A DNA stretch of 22,300 nucleotides from Pigoraptor vietnamica (Eukaryota > Opisthokonta > Filasterea), in contig CALSCQ010001146.1 in the NCBI GenBank assembly GCA_943704525.1, positions 1-22,300 on the forward strand, written 5' to 3'. The notes below the pieces were generated by a model, which was given only the letters and a program-made list of their open reading frames with translations, searched no databases and was not told where the DNA came from. This document shows positions 1 through 11,116 of this stretch, piece by piece. A program made the position numbers and the translations under genes. The stretch's first letter is position 1. Every line of letters begins with the position of its first letter.

Positions 1-99
1 GGAGGGGGGGGGTGGGGGGGGAAGGGGAAGAAAGTGGACTGTTTACACATCTCTGGTTGATGAGATTTGCCGTAACATTCAAACCCTGCAACTCTGCAG

Positions 100-1439
100 G
101 GTCTGTGTTCAATGCGAAGGGGGAGATTGAGATGGAGGCGTCGGTGATGGACGGCGCGACGCTGCGGTGTGGCGCCGCAACGGGTCTGCGTACAGTCAAG
201 AACCCGGTCGTCCTTGCGCGCCATGTGCGTTGACGTGTGCACATAACCCCTAACTGTCGTAATTGGTTCGGTTCCATTGAGGTGCTCATCTGTTACCATC
301 CCTCTTCGCACTTTCGCGCCCTTTTCCCGCGAATTCCCGCCATGTGGCGGCCAGGTGATGGAGGAGACGCCGCACGTGCTTCTCGGTTTTGCAAGTGCCG
401 AAGAGTTTGCGACCGCCATGGGCGTCGAGCGGGAGACCCCCGAGTACTTCGTCACTGCGTTTCGGCAGAGGGAGCTGGAGGCAGCACGCGCGGCGAACGT
501 GATTGTCAACGACCACTCTGCCGTGGTGCGTGTGTTGCCGCATGTGTGGGATCACTCTCTCCTCGCCTCTCACTCTCTTGCTCAGTGTGGTGTCGCTCGA
601 GTGTTGCGTTTGAGTGTGAACAATCAATGGCCTGCGGGCGCGTGCCGCGTCCCTGTACCAACGACTGCTGAGCCTGTTGGTCGTCTCACCCAATCGACGT
701 GTCCCTTATAGGCGGCAGAGGCGGACGGTGCGATGGGGACGGTGGGCGCGGTGGCCGTCGACTCGGCCGGAAATGTGGCGGTGGCCACGTCCACGGGCGG
801 ACGCACAAACAAGTGCGTGCGACTGCTGCGATTGCTGTTGAGCTAATCGTGTCGGGATGTCGCGTGTGGTTGCACGTGCCGTCTTTGGCATCGACACAAC
901 ATAGTAGAGCGGTGTCTGCGCGTGGAAGGCTCACACGCGTGGCTTCGTATTTAGGTATGCGGGGCGCATTGGCGATACGCCGTTGATTGGGAGCGGCAGC
1001 TACGCAAACAACGCCACGTGCGCAGTATCAGGTGTGTGTGCCTCCCCTCCTCCTGATAATATTCTAATATTCCGTAGTTATGCAACTGCGACATTTGATC
1101 CGTGGAGCCTTCGTAGATGGGCGCTTCTTTCTGCCTCACACAATCTCGAATGCAGGCACGGGCAACGGAGACGAGTTCATACGCCACGCTGCGTGCGCGG
1201 CCATCTCGCACGCAATGGAGTTTGGCGGCATGTTGATGAAGGAGGCGATTGACTATGTGGTGCACGGGCGTGACAAGAGCGGCGCACCGCTCCCTCCTGC
1301 GGCCCGAAAGCTGAAACCGTACGACGGCGGTGTGATAGCGGTGAACGCCAACTACGAGATTGCGATGGAGTTCAACACGCCGGGGATGTACAGAGGGTGC
1401 GCGGACTCGTCGGGCCGCTTCGAGTACCACATACGGTGA
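100..1439 (+). CDS. ASRGL1-like: Isoaspartyl peptidase / L-asparaginase (Ntn-hydrolase, asparaginase 2 family), 5' end outside window
   Basis: Exons visible: 100-224, 355-525, 712-812, 955-1031 and 1156-1439; phases agree at every junction and the stop is TGA 1437-1439. The first coding exon or exons lie upstream of the window. Enzymes of this family hydrolyse asparagine and isoaspartyl dipeptides and autocleave before a threonine nucleophile. Seen here: [18 protein letters not shown] in the alpha chain; the cleavage block GTVGAVAVD, whose Thr is the expected nucleophile; [21 protein letters not shown], carrying the substrate-binding Arg and Asp; then GTGNGDEF; and a C-terminal FNTPGMYRG as in the bacterial and plant-type enzymes. 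All catalytic blocks are intact, so the gene looks functional. Splice donors are GTGCGT three times and GTGTGT once. It converges on the F-box gene, whose stop lies 130 nt away. Identification is firm; preference for asparagine or isoaspartyl peptides cannot be read from sequence. Confidence 0.9.
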
Positions 1440-1568
1440 CGGAGGAGTAAAAGGAATGGAGAAAGCAGTCGCAGAGAGGGAGGCGGACTGTGCTGTGCGT
1501 GTGCAAATCGCGCAATCTAATACACCTTTATAGCTTCTCGAACAGATCATGAGACTTTCGCCTCGATA

Positions 1569-2151
1569 TCATGACGATAGCACTTGCTCAAGCTCCTTCT
1601 CCAGAATGCGACAGAGCGGGGACATCGTCAGGCGGGGGTCGGGCAAATGCGCCGCAAACGAACTGCACGGGGCAAACAGGCGACCCGGCGCAAGTTGGAC
1701 ACACAGGGTGAACTCTGAAGTCTCGCCGCAGAGCCACTCTGGGTACCTGTTGTTCGTCGTCGTCGACAGCTTTGCCAGCTCAAATCCTTTGGCGATGGCT
1801 AAGCTTGAGCGGTAGTCCGTGTGCTGTAGAGATGCCCAGCCACTCAGTGGGTAACCGGAGGAATGGTCGATATCGCGAACAGAGGAAACGACGAAGCGCG
1901 CGAGAATGAGAAAGGCACGGTACGTCAGGGTGCCCTTCTCACATTGTGCGAGAAAGGCCTGCAGAAATCTGAACTCGGGGTTCTGCAGCCGAGGACGGCG
2001 GACGGGGAGGGGAGTGTGTGCATACGGGCATTCAGAACGTATAACCCATCACCAGACACGCACGCACGCACAAAGAAACACACGCACAAAAACACACACA
2101 CGCACGCACGCACGCACGCACGCACGCACACGCACACGCACACGCACACAC

Positions 2152-2214
<63 letters not shown>

Positions 2215-3210
2215 AAGCACTCGGATCAGGCAAAGTCGGAGTACATGGCCGCATGGAGGCGTAGCACACGCTGAAGAACGGCACAAGGTGAAGCGGAGAG
2301 TGACAAGAGAAGAAACGAAAGAGAACGCACTTATGACACTCACATATTTGCGGCCATTCCACGCCACACGTTCGGAATCGTGATGTCGTCCGCCCACTTT
2401 TCGCGATACGCAAACTCAAACAGTCTCTTTCCGCTCTCCTCGCGAAAGTCGACGACGAAACCCCTCGAATACGGCGTCAATTCCCACGGTTGAAGCGACT
2501 CGCACGCGTACTCGCGCTCGCGCAGCGCAATGTGCTTCCGATAGCGCAACAGGGCCGCAACATCTTCTGGCGTCAACGTCCCAAGCACACTCTTCGGTAG
2601 GTCCCACCGTGCCGGGTCGTCACCGCGCGCCAGCATGTGTGCGCGAATCTTGTCAGTGTCGCTTGCGAACGCGGCATCGCGGTCGAGTTTGCACTCGCGC
2701 GAGAGCACGCACACCCACGAGTCGCACGCGCGCTTGGCAGGGTACCGCCTCGCATTGAAGCATCGCATGAAGTCGCACAGTAGTTCGAATAATGGCTCGG
2801 ATTCGCATCTAGGAATTGGTAACAAAAAAAAAAAAAGAAATGAGCAGAACCAAAACGCGTTGGAGATGCAACGACCGATCTCACGACGGAAACAAGGCGC
2901 TGCCTGACCCACTTTTCATCTTCTGAAAGCTGTGAAGAAGAGCCTTCGCTCTCGTCGGTGGGCTCTTTGAGGCCCGTCTGCTCCCTCCACAGGCGCTGGA
3001 CGCGACGGCGCGCGGCATCCTCCGCAAAGTAGCGAAGCCGCTTGCACGTGAGCGACACGGCGGCCAAGTCACTCCCGGAGTAGTACTGTAACGCACTTCG
3101 TGTTGAGAAAGGGGAAAGCAAGATCACGACGTCTAATGACGTGCACTCACCGGCTGCGACAGGAGCAAATCCAGCACAGTGTCTGGCAGCTCGGCAAGCG
3201 AGGCGGTCAT
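1569..3210 (-). CDS. F-box-like protein, four exons
   Basis: Exons in transcript order: 3210-3151, 3085-2913, 2808-2344 and 1968-1569; phases agree and the product is about 365 residues. The start is the ATG at 3210, giving MTASLAELPDTVLDLLLS, an F-box opening. After the first intron comes a segment with SDLAAVSLTCKRLRYFAEDA, the rest of the F-box, so the domain spans about residues 6-50. F-box proteins usually recruit substrates to SKP1-cullin ubiquitin ligases. The remaining 300 residues contain an acidic Ser/Glu linker (near 60-76) and no repeat or fold I recognise, so the target is unknown. Exon 3 ends ...AAN-AT|GTGAGT, where an in-frame TGA overlaps the donor. The final exon (residues 233-365) has no ATG-started reading frame of its own; I identified it from its long open frame, matching phase and the acceptor ttcag. 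Intron 2 has a run of 13 T upstream of its acceptor. Confidence is lower for the exon 3-4 link. Confidence 0.72.
2054..2211. repeat. (CA)n/(CGCA)n simple repeat in intron 3 of the F-box gene
   Basis: An imperfect run of CA and CGCA units about 158 nt long, ending in a pure CA tract of more than 50 nt. It lies inside the last intron (1969-2343) of the F-box gene and reads GT-rich on that gene's sense strand. Reading frames across it (poly-Thr/His, poly-Cys/Val) are artefacts. Confidence 0.95.
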
Positions 3211-3592
3211 GGTGCACGTGCCCGTCGTCACAGCAGACCTCGTACATGCTCTTTACTCGCTTGGCGAAGGTCATGCATGCCGATGTCCAGACAACCGAGA
3301 TACCCTTGTCCTGACATTCAACCAACGAGCGAAGTTTAGCAGAGCTTGTGTTTCATTGAATGTCGCCAACAGAAGTTCGAACGCTGTTCGTCGAGAGCGA
3401 CCCCTCCCCCCCTCCCCAAGGGTTTCCCCCACCGGCTCTTCCACGCTGTTCGATGCCGTTTGATGCCATGATCTTACTGGAGCGTCACAACGTCCACGGC
3501 GTGGCCACCTTCCACAAAAACGATGCAATAACTCGAGTGTCTATGTTTTTGTTCATTCTCGGGCTTCATCTTTCTGCTCGTGCGCCAAGTCG
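3211..3592. other. Intergenic region between the F-box gene 5' end and the SEC16 3' end
   Basis: A 382-nt gap between two genes on the minus strand. It should hold the promoter and 5' UTR of the F-box gene and the 3' UTR of SEC16. A frame open upstream of the F-box ATG lacks family similarity and is not counted as coding. I see no clear TATA box, RNA gene or repeat. Confidence 0.5.
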
Positions 3593-6500
3593 TCACTCAA
3601 TATCGAGGCGGACCCACACCCTGCGATCAGAACCATACGATGTTAGAAGTTCAGGCGCTCGCACAAAATCCCTCGCACAACGCAGAGAGACACCCACCGG
3701 CGGCACAGAAAAGCTGCCACGCGCCGACGGCGGTCCCATGTCGCCACCCATCGGCGCGGGAGAGTTGCGCATGGAACTCGCCGCACTCCCCGACCCAGAG
3801 TTGTTCGGGTTGAACGTGTCGACGTACCGCGAGCGCGCACTGCGCTTCCCCAGCGGGCCGCCGCCGCCCGATCCGGACAGCGAGAACCGGTTCGCGCCAG
3901 ATGGCGGGGCCAAGCCGCCACCGCCGGGTGGTTCGCCAGCGCCGACCGTGGGAGGGAGGGGTGGCATGTCGGCGGACGACCCCCTTCGCGAGAGCTGCTG
4001 ATCAGAGGGCGGCGCGGACGGCTGCTCGGTCTCCTCCTCTGCCGAACCGTCCTGCAGTGAAAGAGTTTGCCGCGTCAGTGTGCGTACTGCCCTCGCACGA
4101 TTGCCCATCGAGAGCGAGGAAGCCAACGGTTAGACGGGGACACGCATTCAGCACACGCCAACAAGAGCGTGAATTGATGCGGTGCGTCACAGAGAACATA
4201 AGTTGCGAGCGGGCGCCCGCTCTCATGCTCCAGGTGGGCAGCGTACCGTGGGAACCCATCGCTTCTTAACCGGATCGTAAACGAAAGCGTTGCCGTCGGG
4301 CAGGTGCGCGTTCGCAGGACGCTTCGGCAGCCACGTCGACGCCGACTTGACAAAGCTCGAGAGCCAGCCGCCCTTCTCCGCGCGCTTCTTCTCCTCGGCC
4401 TCTGCGTTCGCAAACCGCACGAGATGCACAAGTATCAGCAGTCGGTAGCCTGTATCTGCGTCATGTGTTTTTATCCCTGTCGCGTGTGCGCCTGCGTGTG
4501 TCCGTGGGTGTCGATGCACAACAAACCTTTCCACGGATCCTTCTTTGGTCGCTTCTCGTCCTTCTTCGCGTCGCCGCCGTCTTGCGCGTCGGCGTCGCCC
4601 GAGGCATCTCCGCCGGGCGCCTTCGAGTTCTTCCGACGCGCCCATCCCATGAGCTCGTCGTCCTCTTCCGTCGCCTCCTGCGCGCACAATTGACAAGGCC
4701 AGTTAGAAAACACACCATCTCTCAGATGCACCGTGCAACGCCAAGCACAGCAAGACCGTCGTCAAAACCCCACCTGCCGCGCGCGCGAACCGTCCGATTG
4801 CCGGCCCGGCGGCTCCGCTTGGGCAGCGGAGGACGCAGAGTCGATAAACTGTCCGGGTGCGCCAGGCGCCTGCGATCCATAACCCGCCGCGGATCCCTCA
4901 AACGTGTTGAAGCCGTAATCCTGCCCCTGCGCGCCGTACGCGTACCCGGCGTAGCCGTGGGAGGGCGCGCTCGCAGTCGTCGGCTTGTTGCGCTGCTGCT
5001 GCTGCGGCGGCTGCGACGTGGACGACTGCGGCTGCGCGTAGCTCGACGCCGCAAACGGATCGTAGGGATCGTAGTGTGCGTACGCGTTCGCCGTCGGGCC
5101 CTCTCCAGCGTAGCCGTTGCTGCCGTCGGCGTGCTCGTCGGCGGGCGGCTGTTCGCCTGGCGCCGCAGCGTATTCGCCTTCCACGTACTCGCCCTCCGCG
5201 TAAGTGCCCGCCGTGTAATCGTATCCATAGTCATACGGCTCCCCTCCTTGACCCTCGCCGTAGTACCCGTAGGCGCCCTCTCCTTCTGCCGGCTGCTGCT
5301 CCCCCCCGTATTCGCCCTCGGCGTACGTGGTCCCATAATCATATTGGCCGTAGTCCCCCTCGCCGTAGTTCGCAGCGCCGCCATCCACCGGCGCACCAGA
5401 CTGCAGCTGCGCCTCGTACTCGCCGCCAGTGTAATCGTACGCGTTGGGGTCATACTCCGCCACGTCCCCGCCAGCCCCGTATGCCGCTTCGTAACCGGCG
5501 GCGTCACCGCCAGCGGCGGGAGGCTGCGCGTTCGAGTTGCCGTAGTCCGCGTGCGCGTCGCCCTCGTACGCCGAGTAGCCGTATTCGGACGGCGCGGCCG
5601 GTTCGGACGGTGCCGCTTCAGAGTGTGTCTCCGAGGCGTCGGGCGCCGTCAGAATCGCGCCCATCAGCGACGAGAGGCCCTTCTTCCACCACGCGCCACC
5701 TGCCGCAGCATCGCTGGGCGGCTTGCCCTTGAGGCGGTGCGAGATTTCGTTCAGGTGCTCGATGAGTCCGCTGCGTCGTGCAGAGCGAGTGAGAAGGCGC
5801 GGACGGAGAGCGATGGGGAAAACAGGACATGCACGAAGAACAACAATCAGCGCAGAGTTAACGCCGCACACACCTGTGGAAATACGTCGCGCCGGCCTTC
5901 GCCCCGCTCGTCTTTGCCGCTGCGGCAATGCTCTCCACATATCGACCGGCCTCCGCCACGAGACCGACGTCCACAAGCTGCAGCGCATACGACAGCTTGA
6001 ACCCCTGGAAGCCGGGGAGGACAAACTTCGAGTCGCCTAGACCGCGCGCATACTCGTACAGCTCGTTGCGCTGGAGCGTCAAGGGGTCCGTGCACGCGCG
6101 GCGCAGGTCGGCGTCCGAGCGCGCGGCGACGCCAAGAAGACGGACGGGCGTGTCCACTCCGCACACGGGAACGTCCGCGGACAGGTAGCAGCACTGCGCC
6201 GCGCACGCGAGACCGGCAGCGGCGAGGCGGTCTCCCAAGGCAACGATCGCGCCGGCATCGCCGCGGACGCGGTTCGACAGCAAGATGGACAGGTTTTCCC
6301 GCCATCTCGCGGCAAGGGCCTTGGCATCCGACAGACCATTTGCCGCCGAAACGCCCGACGTCGACGTCGCCTCCTCGGCGTTCCCTTGGCCATTCGCAGG
6401 GCCAGCGAACATGCCGTACAGCGCGCGCACGGGGCTGTCGTCCGTCAGCGTGGCCGCCGCGAAACGGGCCACGACACTGTTGAACGTCGCAACGTCAACG

Positions 6501-9500
6501 CGGCTCGCAATGACAAGCGCGTGGTCCCAAAGACCCGCCGCCGCCGCCGCCTCCACCGCGTCCTTGCGTTCACCGTGGACCAGCAGACGCTCCACAGAAG
6601 CAATCGCCGCGGCCCGCTTCGCCTCGGACAGGGCTGGCCTCGGGGGAGACGAAAGCGCAGACGATGCGCTCGATGGGCCACCCTCGTTCTCAAACGACCC
6701 CAGCTGCTCTTGCTCTTCCATCAACATGCCCACAATGTCGGCAGCCGCGGAAGCGTCCGGCGCAATTCCGCGGGCACCCCGGGGACCCCCGTGCAGCGCT
6801 CCCTCGTGCTTGATAAGAACGGCGAGGATGCCGAGAATGGACGCCGCGCCGTCGCTCTCTCCAAACGACGAGAGCGGCGTAATGTCAGCGAAGAGGTCCT
6901 GGAGGCGCTGTATCACGCGCTGACGAGGGAGACGAGCCAGAGGGCCGGGATGCGCCGCAAGCGCGCGATAGTAGTCGCTGTTCCCGAGGACGCGACCCAC
7001 AGCGAACACCTCGACGCGAGGGGGAGCCGCGGGAGCGACGCAAGCCACGTCAGCGTTCGACCGCCGGCACACGACGAGACGTCCACCAAAGCCGAACGAC
7101 ACGACGGCACACGGCGGCCGTCCGTCGCGCGGCCACTCGCGACGCCGTGGAGCAGCGCGCACAGCAGGCGCCGGTGCGGATGCATGCGAACCGTTCGCAA
7201 CTGGCGCCGCCTGCTCGAGCTCCTTGAAGATCGAGAACGTCTTGCGCGGCTTCTTGTCCTTCTCGCCGGCAGCCGGCTGGACCTTCGGGGACGCCGGCCG
7301 CACATTGCGAGATCCCGGCAATTTTGGCGATCCCGGCTGTACCTTCGGCGACGCCCGCTGGACTTTGGGCGACGCGGGCGGCGATTCCATCCTCGCATGC
7401 TGTGAAGGCGCGTGCGAGGCATACGCGTGCTCCGCCTTCGTAACGACTGCCGGCGCGCCCGTGGGCGTCGGCGTCCGCTTGTCGTCCGCGAGCAGTTCGA
7501 GCACAGCGGGCACAGCTGACATCGACGCGGGGAAGGGCTGTTCGGGCGCCTGCTGTTGTTGCACGGACTCGATGGGTACGCCCTGAGAGTCAATTGCCTC
7601 CACGGAAAGAGTCGCGGGCGAGTCGATGCGCAGCAGCCCGTTCGGACCACGCGGCTTCGGGTGCGCAAGGTGTGCGTGACGGTCGTCGTGAGGCAGCGAT
7701 GGCTGCAGCTCGCTCGCTGCCTCGACGCTGGGCGCAAACACGGTTGCCACTTCGTCCGTCCGCACGTCCTCCCTCAAAACCGCGACCGTCGCGGCGCTCT
7801 CGCCCGACGCACCGTGCGCGCCATGGGTCCCACTCTCCGAGGGCTCGCTAGGAACGGCGCTCGAGGATCCGCCCTCCCACGCATCCGTCTCGATCACCGC
7901 CAGTCCCGCGCCGGTCGTCGACACGGGCGGCAACTCCGGGTCGTACGGAGAGAAAACCGCAACGTCCCCACGCTTGTCCTCAGTGAGTTCCGCTGACACA
8001 AACCCGCCCTCGGCATCCCCGGCGTGCTGTGAGAGTCCCGAGGCCTCTTGCCACCCATACATGCTGTGACCAAAAGCTCCCACCCCGGAATAGCCAGCGT
8101 CGGAGTGCCACCCCCGCGCACCATCGATCGCACCGTGCACACCCGCGCCGTGCCCAGCGTCCTCCGGGGCAACGTGCGAAGCATCCGGGGCGGCACTCGC
8201 CTCCGGGTCAGCACGCGAGCCGGCATCACTCGACTCGAACCAGCCGCCAAACTCGGACGCCTCGCGCGAGTGCTGTCCGCCCACGTCAAACCCAATCGAG
8301 TGAGCGCTGTCCTGGCGCTCGTGATGGAACCACGTTTGCGCGTGCGCACTGTGACCCTCCACGTGCGGCGCGTGCGGCGCCGGAGCGTGTTGGACGCCTT
8401 CCACCACCGGCGGTGCCGTCTGCTGCGACAGGCCCTCCGGGGTGGCAATCTCACCCTCGCCCCAGCTCGGCGTCCCGGCGTATGGCGTTTCCTGGCGTGG
8501 CTGTATGCCCTTCACGCTCAGCAACCCATCGGCGCTCGCGTCTCCCCACCCCGCGCTTCCCTCCGGCGGCGCGGGCGCCGCAGCCTCGACGCTCCCAACG
8601 GCGACAGGCAATACAGGGCTCTCTGTGCCCTGCTCGTACCAGCCCGAGGGGGCCGCCGAGTGCGCCGTGTGCCTCGCGTGCAGAGACGTCCCCGGCGACG
8701 ACGTTTCAACCGTTGGAAGCGGCGAACCGTGCGACGAATCGGCGAACCACGTGTGGGCATACGATGTCTGCGCCACCGCGGAACCGTCCCACGACGCAGT
8801 CGACGCCACCTCGTGCTCGGAAACCGAACGCGAGTGTGCAGGCTCCAAAAGTTGCGACCCTTCCCGCGACGCGTTCCACTGCGCAACAGGTTCGGCGGGC
8901 GCATCTAGGCCGTGCGCATACGGCGCCGCAGCGTGCACGTCGTGTGCGCCCGCGTGCGAGGGGGCCTCGACGTGTTCCGCAGAAGCTGAAGCGCTCTCGG
9001 AGGCGTGTGCGTGTGGCACCGCATCGTAATGGCCTGCGCCGCCATGGTCGTACGCTGCGTCGGCCACGGCGGTTGTCGGCGGCGCAGCGTTCGCTGCAGC
9101 TGCGTCGTGAGCGTCAGCGACAAACTGGCCCTCGGTCCCCTCGTGACCCGGCGCGTCCTTCTCGCTCGAGACATACCAATGCGCCTGTGCGCCCGCATCG
9201 TACTGCGGCGCGTCCCATGAAGACACGTTCAGAGAGTCGGGTCCGTCCGTTTGCGCGACGCTCGTGTCGTGCGCACGAGGCACTGGGTCGCCGTGTGCCG
9301 TATGCAGGGCGTGCGAAGTCGTTGCGTCCTCATGGTGAACATCGCCCGCGTCCTGAATCGGCACGAACATGCGCGACTGTGCCACAGCAGATGTCTCCCC
9401 CTGGTAGGGCGAGAACGCCGAGCGCGCCTGTGCCTCTTGTGGCTGCCCTCCACCCTGCGTGAAGTACTGCGAGAACGGGTTCTGGCCGCCCTCCGCCGCA

Positions 9501-9916
9501 GATGCGCTCGCATCCCACGAGAACGGGTCCGCCGTGACGGCCGGTGCAGCCGCAGCGGCGTAATCCGCGTACTGGTACTGTTGCTGCTGCGAGTCGTGCG
9601 CCTGTTGGGGAGCGTAATAATGCTGGGCATCGTGGGCCTGTTGGGGCGCTTGAGAGTAATGCGCATCGTGAGAAGCTTGATGGTGTTGAGGGTCGCTCGC
9701 CTGCGGCTGCGTGTGGTAGTGCTGCTGCTGCGCGTCGTGAGTGGGTTGCGCGTAATGCTCACTCCACGCTTGCGTTGCACCGCCGTACGTGTTGTTGGTG
9801 TACGTCGGCGCTGCCGGCGCTTGCTGGAACTGCACGTTGTAGTCCCATGGCGCCTGCGTGTGCGAAAAGGCCCCGTGCGCAGCCTGCTGCCGCTGCTGTG
9901 GCGGGGCCCACGCCAT
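3593..9916 (-). CDS. SEC16: COPII coat assembly scaffold Sec16
   Basis: Exons in transcript order: 9916-5874, 5770-4774, 4677-4527, 4401-4247 and 4051-3593, about 1934 residues, all phases consistent. Sec16 marks ER exit sites and organises the COPII coat by binding Sec13, Sec23 and others. The N-terminal 850 residues are disordered: Gln/His/Ala/Ser-rich, with Gln/His tracts in the first 130. ASPKVQ-type repeats lie at about 845-882. The central conserved domain carries the hallmark FGFGGRLV at 941-948, followed by a helical ACE1-type Sec13-binding region from about 1095 to 1400. A Tyr/Gly/Glu-rich stretch covers about 1407-1590. The C-terminal conserved part has GWLSSFVKSASTWL, the block VYDPVKKRWVPT and SRYVDTFNPN, all typical of Sec16. 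The start is the first ATG giving MAWAPPQQ; the frame stays open upstream to 10207 but that part looks like 5' UTR. A donor-like GTGGGT near the C-terminus leaves the last 30-odd residues less certain. Confidence 0.9.
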
Positions 9917-10274
9917 CGCCGCGCGGACGTTCAAGCGACGAGTCACAAAACGTCCGAGAACACGACGAAACGAAAGATGCGAAACGTAGAAACTACACAC
10001 ACAAACAATGCAAACTAGAACAACGCGTCGGCAACAGGGGTCCAAAGAGTGAGGCACTCTGCTCTTGTTCGTTGAGGTGCATCTTGAGGGACACGCGTAC
10101 CAACTCGCAGACTGTGTGTGTGTGGCGTGATGGACAGGGGTAACTCGGCCGGTACTCTTGAATTCGTGTTTCACAGGAAATTGCCAATTCTTCAATTTAG
10201 AATTCAATTCAGCCGTTGATTGTAAGTCCCCATCACCAGCGAATCATCCACACACGACTTGGCACACCCACCGT

Positions 10275-10314
<40 letters not shown>

Positions 10315-10340
10315 CAGTCTCCATATTCCATGGGAAAAAC
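9917..10340. promoter_or_regulatory. Divergent intergenic region between SEC16 (-) and the LicD-like gene (+)
   Basis: These 424 nt separate two head-to-head start codons, so both promoters and 5' UTRs must lie here. It contains a pure CA tract at 10277-10312 only about 30 nt before the LicD-like ATG, and an AT-richer patch near 10180-10220. No clear TATA box is seen. Shared (bidirectional) promoter use is inference from geometry alone. Confidence 0.5.
10277..10312. repeat. (CA)n microsatellite upstream of the LicD-like gene
   Basis: About 18 uninterrupted CA units, ending roughly 30 nt before the start codon at 10341, so probably within the 5' UTR or core promoter. Confidence 0.93.
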
Positions 10341-11116
10341 ATGGTCAACAAGACTGAGATCGCACGCACCCAGACACGTGCGTGCACTAGCGATGCACCG
10401 GCCACGATGGCCTGTTGGACAGGGTGTTTGCGCGGTCGGCCGCGCTTGCGGAAGTGCGTTGCGGCGAGCCTCACGCTGTTCCTGACGGCGTTCCTCGCGT
10501 TGGGCGTCTGTCGTTATTTCATGAGCGAGGAGGAGTTTGCGCGGCTCTTTATGGCCAAGTGCTACACGGACGCCGCCATCCGCGATGAAGTGCGCAGGAA
10601 GGTGGTCTTGATAGCGCGCGAGTACGAGCGACTCAACATCACCTACTGGCTCGATTACGGCACGGCGCTCGGCGCATGGCGAGAAGGCGACATGATTCCG
10701 TGGGACCATGACGCCGATATTAGCTTCTTGCAGCGTGATCGCGAGCGCGCGCTTCGAGCGGCGTTTTGGGTGGTGCGCAACAATGGGCTTCCGCAAAATC
10801 GCCGGATCGATTTGTTTACTTGGGTCTTGCGGGAGGACGGACTTCTGCACCGGTGAGTCTTCCTTATTTCTTGAATTGTGTCGTCGCAATATGAGGCTGA
10901 ATTCGCTCGAATGGCAGGGACGACGGGGGCGCCAACAAGCTGTTTGACGCGGTCTACGATGCCTTTGACCCGTCGTTTGTTGCGAAGACCGAGCCGTGCA
11001 TGTTCGCCGGCGAGACGCTCCAGTGCCCGAACCGCCTGACTGAGTTTATCCAGTTGCGATACCCGCACACGTGGAACATGCGCACACCGTACAAGGCGAC
11101 CTGTGTCTTCTCATGA
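10341..11116 (+). CDS. LicD / fukutin-like phosphotransferase family, type II membrane protein
   Basis: Two exons, 10341-10852 and 10918-11116, joined across a 65-nt GTGAGT..GCAG intron (CG|G), giving about 236 residues. A hydrophobic helix at about 38-58 after an Arg-rich stretch looks like a Golgi/ER signal anchor. The diagnostic LicD segment follows: YWLDYGTALGAWREGD then IPWDHDADISFL, with the Asp residues expected to bind metal and nucleotide. LicD-fold enzymes transfer phosphorylated groups: phosphocholine in bacteria, ribitol phosphate for fukutin and FKRP, mannosylphosphate in some fungi. The C-terminus has the family-like PNRLTEFIQLRYPHTWNM. The protein is short for the family. An in-frame second ATG at 10407 would remove 22 residues and leave the anchor, so the start is not certain. 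The substrate cannot be inferred; a glycan-modifying role in the secretory pathway is the likely one. Confidence 0.83.

Noticed and set aside
1925-2419. Poly-Cys/Val and poly-Thr/His proteins across CA tracts here, at 14229-14541 and at 16991-17483
   Set aside because: Produced by translating simple repeats that lie inside introns.
2573-3325. Single unspliced 250-codon F-box reading frame
   Set aside because: Its first 80 residues come from the upstream region and intron 1 in the wrong frame; splicing 3151 to 3085 gives a proper F-box start (LPDTVLDLLLS) instead.
4465-6000. 511-codon open frame on the plus strand
   Set aside because: It is antisense to SEC16 exons and introns, is Arg/Val-rich low complexity, and follows from high-GC codon use of the true gene on the other strand.
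8029-9462. 477-codon open frame on the plus strand
   Set aside because: Antisense shadow of the long disordered first exon of SEC16; its Arg/Pro/Ser-rich product has no domain.
9917-10207. N-terminal extension of Sec16 to an upstream ATG
   Set aside because: The added residues are Cys/His/Val-rich without Sec16 character and include likely 5' UTR; MAWAPPQQ at 9916 fits a start better.
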